This document shows, piece by piece, positions 33,621 through 42,221 of a DNA stretch of 64,000 nucleotides. A program made the position numbers and the translations under genes. The notes below the pieces were generated by a model that saw only the letters and a list, made by a program, of their open reading frames with translations, was not told the origin of the DNA and made no database searches. Position 1 is the first letter of the stretch. The number at the start of each line of letters is the position of its first letter. Origin of the DNA: an uncultured Parabacteroides sp. (GTDB lineage Bacteria; Bacteroidota; Bacteroidia; Bacteroidales; Tannerellaceae); NCBI GenBank assembly GCA_949289155.1, contig CASEMX010000003.1, forward strand, positions 20,461-84,460, given 5' to 3'.

Positions 33621-33676
33621 AATCTCGGTTATTCTCTCGAAAAAGCACCGACATTTTCGAAAGAATAACCGAGATT
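33621..33676 (-). terminator. 23-bp hairpin after ispE
   Basis: Arms 33621-33643 and 33654-33676 (AATCTCGGTTATTC core) are complementary over 23 bp with one mismatch and a 10-nt loop. On the minus strand it lies 27 bp past the ispE stop codon and is followed by TTTTTTAGTGGG, so it can act as an intrinsic terminator. Confidence 0.8.
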
Positions 33677-33702
33677 ATCAGAAAAGAACCCCGAGAAGGA
33701 CG

Positions 33703-34512
33703 TCAAGATAACGCTCCTTCCCAAACAAAGCAATCAGGGAAATCCTGTTTTAATCGGGTTTCTGCTTTAAAGATACCGAACACCGATGAACCGGAGCCGG
33801 ACATCGAGGCATATACTGCACCTTTGTCATAAAGCCGTTGTTTGATGGCTTCGATAGCGGGGTATTTCTGAAATACACTCGCTTCGAAATCATTGACCAT
33901 CGATTCGCGCCACGTTTCTATCGGACGACGGACGATCTCTTTCAAAGAAACAACCGGAGCGGAAGGGGTAACCATGGCATAGGCTTCGGCGGTCGATACG
34001 GCAATATCCGGCTTTACTAAACAAAGATGCCAACCTTCGAGCGAAAGTTCGACCGGTTCGAAAATATTACCTATCCCTGAAGCAAATACAGGCTTATTAC
34101 GAATAAAGAACGCACAATCCGCTCCCAGCGAAGAGGCCATTTCTTCCAACTCGTCATCGGAAAGATGAAGCTGACAAAAGTCATTGACTAACCGGAGCAT
34201 AAATGCGGCATCGGCCGAGCCTCCGCCCAATCCTGCGCCGAAAGGAATGGCCTTGAGCAATCCTATCCGGAGTTCCGGAATAGAGTATTTTTCTTTCAAC
34301 TTGGCAAGCGCTTTCATGACAAGATTCTTTTCCGGCGGAGCATCGACGAGAATACCGCTTTGGGTAAACGAGGTTTCTTCCGCTGCGGTCAGTTCTAACG
34401 CATCTTTTATGGGAATAGGATAAAAAAGAGTCTCTATATCATGATACCCATCTTGCCGTTTACGGACAATATTCAGTCCCAAGTTGATTTTTGCGTTCGG
34501 AAATATAATCAT
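33703..34512 (-). CDS. ispE: 4-diphosphocytidyl-2-C-methyl-D-erythritol kinase IspE
   Basis: Phosphorylates CDP-ME in the MEP pathway to isoprenoid precursors. A GHMP kinase of 269 residues, slightly shorter than the E. coli enzyme. [25 protein letters not shown] (5-29) contains the catalytic Lys and substrate-binding residues. The ATP-binding P-loop is [16 protein letters not shown] (about 89-104) and the C-terminal GHMP motif is [12 protein letters not shown] (about 236-247). The start codon is 2 bp past the MFS gene's stop codon, so the two are co-transcribed. Confidence 0.95.
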   Translation of the reverse strand: MIIFPNAKINLGLNIVRKRQDGYHDIETLFYPIPIKDALELTAAEETSFTQSGILVDAPPEKNLVMKALAKLKEKYSIPELRIGLLKAIPFGAGLGGGSADAAFMLRLVNDFCQLHLSDDELEEMASSLGADCAFFIRNKPVFASGIGNIFEPVELSLEGWHLCLVKPDIAVSTAEAYAMVTPSAPVVSLKEIVRRPIETWRESMVNDFEASVFQKYPAIEAIKQRLYDKGAVYASMSGSGSSVFGIFKAETRLKQDFPDCFVWEGALS

Positions 34513-34514
34513 AA

Positions 34515-35873
34515 TTACTCCTTGATATTCGGCAATTCCAGACCATAACCCTTTTTCTTATCCTCGCGTTTCAGTAAAACAGCCACGAAGAGCGCAACAA
34601 TACCGAAACACATAAAGATAACCATCGGAAGCGTATAATCATAAGCCGGTCCGCCGGTTGAAGCATCCAGCTTGCAATATTTATCCAATACCCAACCAAT
34701 CAGCATCGGAACGCCCATCAGCCCCCAATTCTGCACCCAAAAGATTAATGCATACGCCGTTCCTAATTGTTTCTCCGGGATAATCTTCGGAACAGAGGGC
34801 CACATGGCAGAAGGAACCAACGAAAAGGCAATTCCCAGCACAATCATAATCAAAGTAGCAAACCACCATACATTTAAAATCGGTAGCGCGAAGAGCAAAT
34901 GGACTCCAATCAGCATAACTGCGCCAATCATCATAATCGTAGCCCCTTTTCCTTTACGGTCATACAGGTTTCCGAAGAAAGGAGTCAGGAAAAGCGTACC
35001 TAAAGGGAGCAAACTCGGAATATAACCAGCCAGTTCTTGCTCTACATTATATTTATTGACCATCAAGTCGGTTGCATATTTGATAAAAGGAAAGACTGCC
35101 GAATAGAATAAGACACAAAGCAGAGCGATTAACCAGAAACCTTTGTTCTTAATGATAAGCGCTACATCCGAGAAACGGAACGGTTCTTCGTTTTCTTCCT
35201 CTTCTCCGGTCATTGATGCTTCCAATTTCTTATCCATTACGATATAAACCATATAAGATATCGTTCCGATGCAGAGCATAATCAGGCAAAGCAGCACAGG
35301 TGCGGATACGCTTTGGAAATAAGACGCAAAAGGTACAGTAATTGCCATAGCTAACATCGTCCCGATGCGGGCCGTTGCCATCTCCAATCCCATTGCCAAA
35401 GCCATTTCTTTCCCTTTAAACCATTTTACAATTACTTTTGATACGGTAATACCGGCTATTTCTACACCCATACCGAAGATGGCATAACCAAATGCCGCCA
35501 ATGCAACTTGAGCTTTCCAACCGAAAATTTCGCCCTCCGTACCTATGTAACCTGCAACGGCGGCATATTTGATAGCACAACCGACAAGCATCAAAATACA
35601 TGACATCATCCCAGTAAAACGTACGCCCATCTTATCCAAAATCATGCCGCCGAAGATGAGCATCAGGAAGAATACATTAAACCAACCATAAGCACTGGTA
35701 AAAAAGCCGAAGTCTGTACTGGTCCATGCCAGTTGTTCTTCCAGCATCGGCTTCAGGGGAGACATAACGTCGGTTAGGAAATAGCCGCAAAGCATCGTAA
35801 ATGCGACAATAGCAAGTGCCGTCCAGCGGGCGACTTTCGAATCACTTAGTTTCTTTTGAATGAGTTCTGTCAT
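34515..35873 (-). CDS. MFS transporter (12-helix, organic anion-like)
   Basis: A 452-residue major facilitator with twelve helices. The helix 2-3 loop is [10 protein letters not shown] (the usual GxxxDRxG with Lys for Arg), and helix 4 contains [30 protein letters not shown], similar to hexuronate/glycerol-phosphate-type carriers. An acidic loop ([12 protein letters not shown], about 216-227) splits the halves. [15 protein letters not shown] is the second-half copy of the loop motif. The substrate cannot be predicted. It overlaps no gene but is 2 bp from ispE; folC lies 50 bp upstream. Confidence 0.87.
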   Translation of the reverse strand: MTELIQKKLSDSKVARWTALAIVAFTMLCGYFLTDVMSPLKPMLEEQLAWTSTDFGFFTSAYGWFNVFFLMLIFGGMILDKMGVRFTGMMSCILMLVGCAIKYAAVAGYIGTEGEIFGWKAQVALAAFGYAIFGMGVEIAGITVSKVIVKWFKGKEMALAMGLEMATARIGTMLAMAITVPFASYFQSVSAPVLLCLIMLCIGTISYMVYIVMDKKLEASMTGEEEENEEPFRFSDVALIIKNKGFWLIALLCVLFYSAVFPFIKYATDLMVNKYNVEQELAGYIPSLLPLGTLFLTPFFGNLYDRKGKGATIMMIGAVMLIGVHLLFALPILNVWWFATLIMIVLGIAFSLVPSAMWPSVPKIIPEKQLGTAYALIFWVQNWGLMGVPMLIGWVLDKYCKLDASTGGPAYDYTLPMVIFMCFGIVALFVAVLLKREDKKKGYGLELPNIKE

Positions 35874-35923
35874 TGTCAGTTTTTAGTTTAATAAGTTCAT
35901 TAATTTATAAGTTGTATTATATA

Positions 35924-37222
35924 TTACTTGCTGAATAACGGGTAAGCATCAGCCACAATAAAGGTACTTCCACCGATAAATACAAAGTCTTCTGCCGAGG
36001 ACTCCTGAAGAGCGGAACGTACTGCCGACGCGACATTCGGATAGGTCCTGCCTTTTAATCCATGGACATGCGCTTTCTCGGCAAATTCCTCCGCCGGAAG
36101 AGCACGACTTACGGAGGCTTGTGTGAAATAGTAGGTCGCATCTTTGGGCATCATGGACAATACACCGTCGATATCTTTATCGTTTACCATACCAACTATC
36201 ATCCGCAGGGTGTGGTAACGGTTCACTTCGTTCGCCAATTGGCGGGAAAGGAATTCCCATCCGCCGGTATTATGTCCCGTATCGCATACGACGCGTGGTG
36301 CAGCGTGTATTGTTTGCCATCGCCCCATCAGTCCGGTCAATTCGACCACTCGCGCAAAGGCATTACGCACGGCTTCGGTCGGGATAGAAGTGCCCTTTTC
36401 CTGCAAAACCCCTACGGCGGTCAATACCGTGGCTGTATTCCGGGCTTGGACGATACCCCCCAATTCACCGGTCAGTTCGCCATAGGTTTTTGTCTGATAA
36501 TGCCAGAGATTGTCCGCTCCCAATTCGCAATGCAACAAAGGTGCTATTTCCGTCGATGCATATAGCGGAGCCGATTCCGCCTTTGCCTTTTCCCGAAAAA
36601 CCTGCATGATGCTCTCTTTTTCTACATCGCCGATAACGACCGGTACATCCAGCTTGATGATTCCTGACTTCTCTGCAGCTATTGCCTCCAAGGTATTGCC
36701 CAAGAATTGCGTATGGTCCTTGCTGATATTGGTGATAATGCTCAATATAGGCGTTATAATATTGGTACTGTCCAAGCGGCCGCCCAATCCGACTTCGATA
36801 ACGGCATAATCTACTCCGCAATCCCGGAAATAAGCGAATGCCATCGTCGAGGTTAATTCGAAGAATGAGGGTTGGAGCGGTTCAAACGCCGGGCGGAACT
36901 GTTCTACGAAATCGATTACATATTCTTTCGGGATAACTTTCCCATTCAGTCGAATTCGTTCTCGGAAATCTACCAGATGCGGCGAGGTATAAAGTCCAAC
37001 TTTATAGCCGGCTTCTTGCAAAATAGCCGCCAGCAGATGGCTGGTTGACCCTTTTCCGTTCGTTCCCGCCACATGAATTGTCTGATAAGCCCGATGGGGA
37101 TTTCCCAAATAATCATCCAACGCCCTGCTTGTATCCAGTCCCGGTTTATAAGCAGCCGCTCCGCTGTGCTGATAAACGGGCGTACTAGTGAACAAGTATT
37201 GCAAAGTCTCTTCGTATGTCAT
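35924..37222 (-). CDS. folC: Folylpolyglutamate synthase / dihydrofolate synthase
   Basis: Adds glutamate to dihydropteroate and extends polyglutamate tails on folates. 432 residues from the ATG at 37222. IHVAGTNGKGSTSHLLA (about 48-64) is the Mur-ligase-type P-loop, YTSPHLVDFRERI (about 77-89) the omega-loop, VEVGLGGRLDSTNII and ISKDHTQFLG the Mg and ATP-contact motifs, and DTGHNTGGW the C-terminal domain signature. The ATG at 37246 falls upstream of the likely transcription start (-7 element at 37244-37251), so 37222 is chosen. It may lead an operon with the MFS gene and ispE. Confidence 0.95.
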   Translation of the reverse strand: MTYEETLQYLFTSTPVYQHSGAAAYKPGLDTSRALDDYLGNPHRAYQTIHVAGTNGKGSTSHLLAAILQEAGYKVGLYTSPHLVDFRERIRLNGKVIPKEYVIDFVEQFRPAFEPLQPSFFELTSTMAFAYFRDCGVDYAVIEVGLGGRLDSTNIITPILSIITNISKDHTQFLGNTLEAIAAEKSGIIKLDVPVVIGDVEKESIMQVFREKAKAESAPLYASTEIAPLLHCELGADNLWHYQTKTYGELTGELGGIVQARNTATVLTAVGVLQEKGTSIPTEAVRNAFARVVELTGLMGRWQTIHAAPRVVCDTGHNTGGWEFLSRQLANEVNRYHTLRMIVGMVNDKDIDGVLSMMPKDATYYFTQASVSRALPAEEFAEKAHVHGLKGRTYPNVASAVRSALQESSAEDFVFIGGSTFIVADAYPLFSK

Positions 37223-37243
37223 CTTTTTGTTATTAACAGAGGG

Positions 37244-37277
37244 CAAAAGTAATCAAATTATCCGTATTAGCGGCAAA
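37244..37277 (-). promoter_or_regulatory. Promoter of folC
   Basis: On the minus strand TTTG (complement of 37274-37277) and TACTTTTG (complement of 37244-37251) are 22 bp apart. Transcription would begin near 37237, 15 bp before the chosen start codon. Confidence 0.55.
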
Positions 37278-37298
37278 GAGGAGGGGAAATGTGAGCCA

Positions 37299-37483
37299 GG
37301 ACTGCCAGAAGAAAACCGAGAATCTGCCGACTAAAAATCCGAGATATGCCGGCGTAAAGTTGGAGATGTGCTAACATAAACTCCGTACAGCCGCCGTATG
37401 AAGTTTTTATGCAGACCTTTCCAACTTTACTTCGGCAGTTCTCCAACTTTATCTGCCGATTTCTTTAAGTTTTCTCCGGCAGG
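37299..37483. repeat. Inverted array of about 22-bp elements between folC and pstS
   Basis: On the left, CTGCCAGAAG, CTGCCGACTA, ATGCCGGCGT and ATGTGCTAAC repeat at about 37302, 37324, 37346 and 37366. On the right, TCCAACTTTA(C/T)TTCGGCAG-type elements repeat at about 37419, 37442 and 37464. The right side is the reverse complement of the left type (TGCCGGCGTAAAGTTGGAGA). The element thus resembles the 2.66-kb array (GCCGG plus AAAGTT). This is a divergent promoter gap. Confidence 0.75.
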
Positions 37484-37553
37484 TATCTGCACCCGGACAG
37501 GCATCTTTTGAAAATGTCATCGAATTGTAACGACTTGTGCAAAAGTTATATCG

Positions 37554-37561
37554 TACCTTAG
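37554..37561 (+). promoter_or_regulatory. Possible -7 element of the pst operon
   Basis: TACCTTAG differs from TAnnTTTG at one base and lies 36 bp before the pstS start codon. A TTG at 37535-37537 is too close (16 bp) and no Pho-box-like repeat is evident. Confidence 0.35.
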
Positions 37562-37597
37562 CCCCGCGAAACGAAAGCAAATAAACATTGATATAAA

Positions 37598-38413
37598 ATG
37601 AAGAAAAGAATTTATCCGCTGGCGTTGCTGCTTTGCCTATCGGCAATGGAATGCTTCGGCCAGCGAATCAAAGGAAGCGACACGGTGTTGCCTTTGACGC
37701 AGAGTCTTTCAGAAGCGTATATGAAAATGCATCCGGAGACTTCGGTAACCGTTACGGGCGGAGGCAGCGGCGTTGGGATTTCTGCCCTGCTGGAAGGGAC
37801 AACCGATATCGCAATGGCTTCCCGGCGAATCAAATTCGGCGAGAAAATGAAATTGAAAAAAGCCAAACAGGAGGCCGACGAAGTAATCGTGGCATACGAT
37901 GCGCTGGCGGTTATCGTTCATCCGGACAATCCGGTGCAACAATTGACGCGCGAACAGCTGGAGGGTATCTTTCGGGGAAAGATTACCAATTGGAAAGAGG
38001 TAGGAGGGGAGGACCGCAAAATCGTAGTCTATTCGCGCGAGACTTCCTCTGGCACATACGAGTTCTTTAAGGAGAGTGTGTTGGAAAACAAGAATTATAT
38101 GAGCAGCATTCTGTCTATGCCTGCGACAGGCGCTATCATTCAATCGGTACGGCAAACAAAAGGAGCTATCGGATATGTCGGCTTGGCTTACCTGAATCCT
38201 TACGTAAAAGCGCTCAAAGTATCGTATGATGGCGGGAAAAACTATATCTATCCGTCGATTGAGAACGGCATCAACAAAAGTTATCCTATCGTCCGTCCGT
38301 TGTATTATTACTATGACCATAGCAAAGCCGAACAAGTCGCGGCTTTTATCCGATATATCGGCTCAGAAGAGGCACGTAAGATTACATTGGACTTAGGCTT
38401 TATTCCGGACTAA
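37598..38413 (+). CDS. pstS: Phosphate ABC transporter substrate-binding protein PstS
   Basis: Periplasmic phosphate receptor of 271 residues. Signal peptide MKKRIYPLALLLCLSAMECFGQ, then the PstS N-terminus RIKGSDTVLPLTQSLSEAYMK. The phosphate-contacting segments are KGSDT (24-28), GGGSGVGISALLEGTTDIAMASR (about 52-74) and YSRETSSGTYEFF (about 145-157). The HPDNPVQQLTREQLEGIFRG region (about 108-127) has a clear relative inside PstC. There is no canonical lipobox, so it is probably soluble. First gene of the pst-phoU operon (pstC starts 21 bp later). Confidence 0.95.
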   Translation: MKKRIYPLALLLCLSAMECFGQRIKGSDTVLPLTQSLSEAYMKMHPETSVTVTGGGSGVGISALLEGTTDIAMASRRIKFGEKMKLKKAKQEADEVIVAYDALAVIVHPDNPVQQLTREQLEGIFRGKITNWKEVGGEDRKIVVYSRETSSGTYEFFKESVLENKNYMSSILSMPATGAIIQSVRQTKGAIGYVGLAYLNPYVKALKVSYDGGKNYIYPSIENGINKSYPIVRPLYYYYDHSKAEQVAAFIRYIGSEEARKITLDLGFIPD

Positions 38414-38434
38414 TCCTTATTACCTATACAATAT

Positions 38435-39628
38435 ATGAAACGAATCATCGACATTATCGCTAAATATGTCTTTACCGTGAGCGGATTTACGACAAGCGTA
38501 GTTATTTTGCTCATCATCGGGTTCCTCTTCACCGAAGCGGTAGGACTGTTCAAGAATAACATCGTAGAAGAGGGGTATGTATTGGCATTGAATAAAGAAA
38601 ATCCCGTAGAACGCCTCAGCGCCCAGCAGATAAAACAGCTGTTCGACGAGGAAATTACCAACTGGGAAGAAATCAACGGCAAAAATCTTCCGGTAAAGAC
38701 ATTCCGTTTGGAGGATTTGACAAAGTATTATTCGGAAGAAGAGTTAGGAGCCGAGTATGAATTGGCCGGCGATAAGATAGCCGACATAATTCATCGGACG
38801 CCCGGAATCGTTGCCTTCGTTCCTACCATGCTTATCGAAGGACAATCGGACATTTATCTGATTCCCGACCATACTATTCCGGTAAAAGATGTATTGGGCG
38901 GGACGGAATGGTTCCCAACAGCTACGCCTTCACCTATATTCGGAATATTGCCGTTGGTGAGTGGTACGCTTTGGGTAAGCTTCTTCGCTATCCTGATTGC
39001 ATTGCCCTTTGGTTTGGCAGTATCTATCTATATGTCGGAAATTGCACACCCGAAAGTACATAAAATATTGAAGCCAATGATTGAATTGCTGAATGGTATT
39101 CCTTCGGTAGTCTATGGTTTCTTCGGTTTGGCAGTTATTGTTCCGCTTCTCCAGCAAACATTCAATCTTCCGGTGGGTGAATCCGGTCTCGCAGGGAGTA
39201 TTGTGTTAGCCATAATGGCATTGCCGACAATTATAGCCGTTGCTGAAGACGCAATGCGCAGTTGTCCGCAAAATATGCGTGAAGCAAGTTTAGCACTTGG
39301 CGCTTCGCAATGGCAAACCATCTATAAAGTGGTTGTTCCTTTTTCCATCTCCGGAATAACTTCCGGCGTCGTATTAGGCATCGGCCGAGCTATCGGCGAG
39401 ACAATGGCGGTTCTGATGGTAACAGGAAACGCGGCAGTCATTCCTTCATCCATTCTGGAGCCCCTAAGGACGATTCCGGCAACTATTGCAGCCGAATTAG
39501 GCGAAGCGCCGGTCGGAGGTTCGCACTATCAAGCCCTGTTCCTTTTAGGAGTCATCCTATTCTTTATTACATTATTCATTAATATGTGCGTCGAAGTTGT
39601 TTCGGCACGCAATAAATTCCGCAAATAA
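38435..39628 (+). CDS. pstC: Phosphate ABC transporter permease PstC with PstS-like insertion
   Basis: Inner-membrane channel subunit. At 397 residues it is about 80-100 longer than E. coli PstC. After the first helix (about 20-36) it carries a periplasmic insertion of about 110 residues (47-155). LNKENPVERLSAQQ (52-65), ITNWEEINGK and HRTPGIVAFVP align with PstS segments. Five further helices follow, including the transporter EAA-loop EDAMRSCPQNMREASLALGA (about 269-288) that docks PstB. pstA begins 3 bp after the stop codon. Confidence 0.93.
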   Translation: MKRIIDIIAKYVFTVSGFTTSVVILLIIGFLFTEAVGLFKNNIVEEGYVLALNKENPVERLSAQQIKQLFDEEITNWEEINGKNLPVKTFRLEDLTKYYSEEELGAEYELAGDKIADIIHRTPGIVAFVPTMLIEGQSDIYLIPDHTIPVKDVLGGTEWFPTATPSPIFGILPLVSGTLWVSFFAILIALPFGLAVSIYMSEIAHPKVHKILKPMIELLNGIPSVVYGFFGLAVIVPLLQQTFNLPVGESGLAGSIVLAIMALPTIIAVAEDAMRSCPQNMREASLALGASQWQTIYKVVVPFSISGITSGVVLGIGRAIGETMAVLMVTGNAAVIPSSILEPLRTIPATIAAELGEAPVGGSHYQALFLLGVILFFITLFINMCVEVVSARNKFRK

Positions 39629-39631
39629 GCA

Positions 39632-40507
39632 ATGGATATTCAATACAATAGATACAACAAGAAGAAACATTTCGTACAGGCTGTGATGTTTACTCTCTTC
39701 CGTCTATTCAGTTATAGCATAGCAGCCATATTATTTTGCATTTTAGGCTTTATCTTGGTAAAAGGTTTCCATACCATCAGCTGGGAATTCATTACGCAAG
39801 CTCCATCTGACGGTATGACGAAAGGAGGAATCTGGCCGGCTATCGTCGGAACCTGTTGTTTGATGGCAGGCAGCGCCATTTTCTCTTTCCCTATAGGAGT
39901 TATCAGCGGAATCTATATGAACGAATATGCACCTAAAGGAAAGTTGGTCAATTTTATCCGTATGATGACAAACAATTTAGCAGGTATTCCCTCTATCGTA
40001 TTCGGTCTGTTTGGTATGGCATTCTTCGTAAATTATATGGAATTCGGAGATAGTATCATTGCCGGCTCGTTAACTTTAGGATTATTGGCGTTACCTATCG
40101 TAATACGCACCACGGAAGAAGCATTTAAAGATATTCCGAACAGTTTTCGTGAAGGGAGTCAAGCATTAGGTGCGACAAAAGCACAAACAATATGGAAGGT
40201 CCTGCTCCCAAGCGCGATGCCTCGCGTGATTACAGGATTAATTCTTTCCTTAGGGCGAGTTTCCGGAGAGACAGCGCCGATTCTGTTTACCTGTGCCGCT
40301 TACTTTTTGCCGCATTTGCCAGAGAGTATTTTCGACCAATGTATGGCATTACCGTACCATCTTTACGTAGTAGCGACCAGCGGAACGGATATCGAAGCCC
40401 AGCTCCCGATTGCTTACGGTACGGCATTCGTTTTAATTATTATTGTATTACTTATGAATATGACGGCAAACCTAATCCGCCGTTTCTTTGTCCAAAAAAC
40501 GCGCTAA
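39632..40507 (+). CDS. pstA: Phosphate ABC transporter permease PstA
   Basis: The second membrane subunit of the phosphate importer, 291 residues with six helices. The EAA loop is EEAFKDIPNSFREGSQALGATKAQTIWKVLLP (about 151-182), followed by GLILSLGRVSGETAPILFT, a strongly conserved PstA segment. Unlike PstC it has no inserted domain. Between pstC (3 bp upstream) and pstB (12 bp downstream). Confidence 0.95.
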   Translation: MDIQYNRYNKKKHFVQAVMFTLFRLFSYSIAAILFCILGFILVKGFHTISWEFITQAPSDGMTKGGIWPAIVGTCCLMAGSAIFSFPIGVISGIYMNEYAPKGKLVNFIRMMTNNLAGIPSIVFGLFGMAFFVNYMEFGDSIIAGSLTLGLLALPIVIRTTEEAFKDIPNSFREGSQALGATKAQTIWKVLLPSAMPRVITGLILSLGRVSGETAPILFTCAAYFLPHLPESIFDQCMALPYHLYVVATSGTDIEAQLPIAYGTAFVLIIIVLLMNMTANLIRRFFVQKTR

Positions 40508-40519
40508 TAAGAACTATAT

Positions 40520-41272
40520 ATGAATAAAATTGAAGCAAAGAATGTAGATTTCTATTATGGCGATTTCCATGCCTTGAAGAATATTAGCTTAACTATTCCG
40601 GAACGTGAAGTAGTTGCCTTCATCGGCCCGTCAGGATGTGGGAAATCAACCTTCCTCCGTCTCTTTAATCGAATGAACGATTTGATTCCTGATACGCATT
40701 TAAAAGGAAGCATCGAAATCGATGGGCAGAACATCTATGACAAATCCATAGATGTAGATGTATTACGCAAGAATGTCGGAATGGTATTCCAGCGTCCTAA
40801 TCCATTTCCTAAGAGTATCTTCGAAAATGTCGCATACGGCTTGCGGGTAAACGGAATAAAAGATAAATCCTATATTGCAGAAAGGGTAGAAACGGCCCTG
40901 AAGGGTGCTGCATTATGGAATGAAGTGAAAGATAAACTGAAAGAATCCGCTTATGCACTCTCTGGAGGACAGCAGCAACGTCTTTGTATCGCCCGGGCAA
41001 TGGCAGTTTCTCCTTCTGTCTTGCTTATGGACGAGCCTGCATCAGCTCTTGACCCGATTTCAACGGCTAAAATAGAAGAACTCATCTGTGAACTGAGCGA
41101 ACAAACGACTATTGTTATCGTAACACACAGTATGCAGCAGGCCGCACGCGTCAGTCATAAAACGGCTTTCTTTTATTTAGGAGAAATGGTCGAATATGAC
41201 GAGACAAAAAAGATATTTACGCATCCGGAAAAGGAGGCTACGCAAAATTATATCACCGGTAGATTTGGATAA
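40520..41272 (+). CDS. pstB: Phosphate ABC transporter ATP-binding protein PstB
   Basis: Cytoplasmic ATPase of the phosphate importer, 250 residues. Walker [10 protein letters not shown] (about 34-42), Q-loop [20 protein letters not shown] signature [15 protein letters not shown] (about 149-163), Walker [14 protein letters not shown] (about 168-180) and switch His in IVTHSMQQA are all present. The PNPFPKSI stretch after the Q-loop is specific to PstB among ABC ATPases. phoU starts 29 bp later. Confidence 0.97.
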   Translation: MNKIEAKNVDFYYGDFHALKNISLTIPEREVVAFIGPSGCGKSTFLRLFNRMNDLIPDTHLKGSIEIDGQNIYDKSIDVDVLRKNVGMVFQRPNPFPKSIFENVAYGLRVNGIKDKSYIAERVETALKGAALWNEVKDKLKESAYALSGGQQQRLCIARAMAVSPSVLLMDEPASALDPISTAKIEELICELSEQTTIVIVTHSMQQAARVSHKTAFFYLGEMVEYDETKKIFTHPEKEATQNYITGRFG

Positions 41273-41301
41273 AGTATTTACGAATTAAAAAAGGAAAGAT
41301 T

Positions 41302-41979
41302 ATGGTTAAGTTTGTAGAGAATGAGCTGACCGCAATAAAGAAAGAAGTCAACGATATGTGGCTTCTTGTGCATGACCAATTGGACAATGCTTACAATGCG
41401 GTGCTTAATATTGATTTAGAATTGGCGGAGCGTGTAATGACTCGTGAAAAACGTGTGAACGCTTTCGAATTAAAAATAGACAGCGATATCGAAGATTTTA
41501 TCGCTTTATATAATCCTGTTGCGATAGATTTACGTTTTGCGCTCGCAATGTTGAAGATAAATAATAATTTGGAGCGCATCGGAGATTATGCCGATAGCAT
41601 CGCCCGGTTTGTACAGCGCTGCCCGTTGCGAGAAGAAGATAAAGAATTGTTCCATAAACTCCGCCTGCAGGAAATGAGCACACAAGTATTAAGTATGTTT
41701 TCCCGTACACATGAATCGCTTACGGAACATAACATTGGATTGGCAAAATCGGTCTTTGAAGAGGACGAATTGCTGGACCAGTTGAACCGAGATGCGTTAG
41801 ATATTTTGGCAGATTATGCGGCAGAACACCCTGAATCCATCAAGCTTTGCCTTGAATTGGCCGGAGTGTTCCGTAAAATGGAACGTGCAGGCGACCATAT
41901 CAGTAATCTGGCGGAAGAAACGGTATTTTATATTGACGCAGAGGTACTGAAACATACGAAATCTTTGGAAAAAGAATGA
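41302..41979 (+). CDS. phoU: Phosphate-system regulator PhoU
   Basis: 225 residues forming two three-helix PhoU bundles. The ExxxD metal-binding motifs appear as NLERIGDYADSIARF (about 90-104) and KMERAGDHISNLAEE (about 193-207). PhoU links the Pst transporter to the phosphate-sensing kinase and limits uptake. No phoR/phoB pair lies in the window, so its partners are encoded elsewhere. Last gene of the operon; a GCCCTC/GAGGGC hairpin follows. Confidence 0.95.
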   Translation: MVKFVENELTAIKKEVNDMWLLVHDQLDNAYNAVLNIDLELAERVMTREKRVNAFELKIDSDIEDFIALYNPVAIDLRFALAMLKINNNLERIGDYADSIARFVQRCPLREEDKELFHKLRLQEMSTQVLSMFSRTHESLTEHNIGLAKSVFEEDELLDQLNRDALDILADYAAEHPESIKLCLELAGVFRKMERAGDHISNLAEETVFYIDAEVLKHTKSLEKE

Positions 41980-42008
41980 CTTTATAAATCGATTTATAAT
42001 GATTTTAC

Positions 42009-42040
42009 TTGCCCTCTTTTTATTATAATTAGGAGGGCAC
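42009..42040 (+). terminator. Hairpin after phoU
   Basis: GCCCTC (42011-42016) pairs with GAGGGC (42033-42038), extended by one flanking T-A pair, about 30 bp past the phoU stop. No T-tract follows, so it may serve transcript 3'-end stability instead of termination. Confidence 0.45.
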
Positions 42041-42094
42041 ATTCATTACGACATACCCTCCCGCGAGCGACGGAGGAGTTGAAAATACAGGCAG

Positions 42095-42215
42095 AAAGGT
42101 TCCGGAGTCTCCGGAAGGGCGGTTTTTTGAAAATGACTCGTGCCGGAAGCTCTGGAAATGGGTGTTTTGAAAAATGAATGTTTCCGGAGTCTCCGGAACG
42201 ACGGTTTTTTGAGAA
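42095..42215. repeat. Three-unit 41-bp palindromic array (TCCGGAGTCTCCGGA)
   Basis: TCCGGAGTCTCCGGA occurs at 42101-42115 and 42183-42197, with a diverged copy (GCCGGAAGCTCTGGA) at 42142: spacing 41 and 41 bp. Between palindromes is a TTTTTTGAAAA-type spacer, itself nearly palindromic. The same spacer motif occurs in the 18.4-kb array. Located in the convergent gap between phoU and the mltF-like gene. Confidence 0.85.
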
Positions 42216-42221
42216 ACACCT

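Noticed and set aside
37500-37600. Pho box upstream of pstS
   Set aside because: No pair of direct repeats with 11-bp spacing could be seen.
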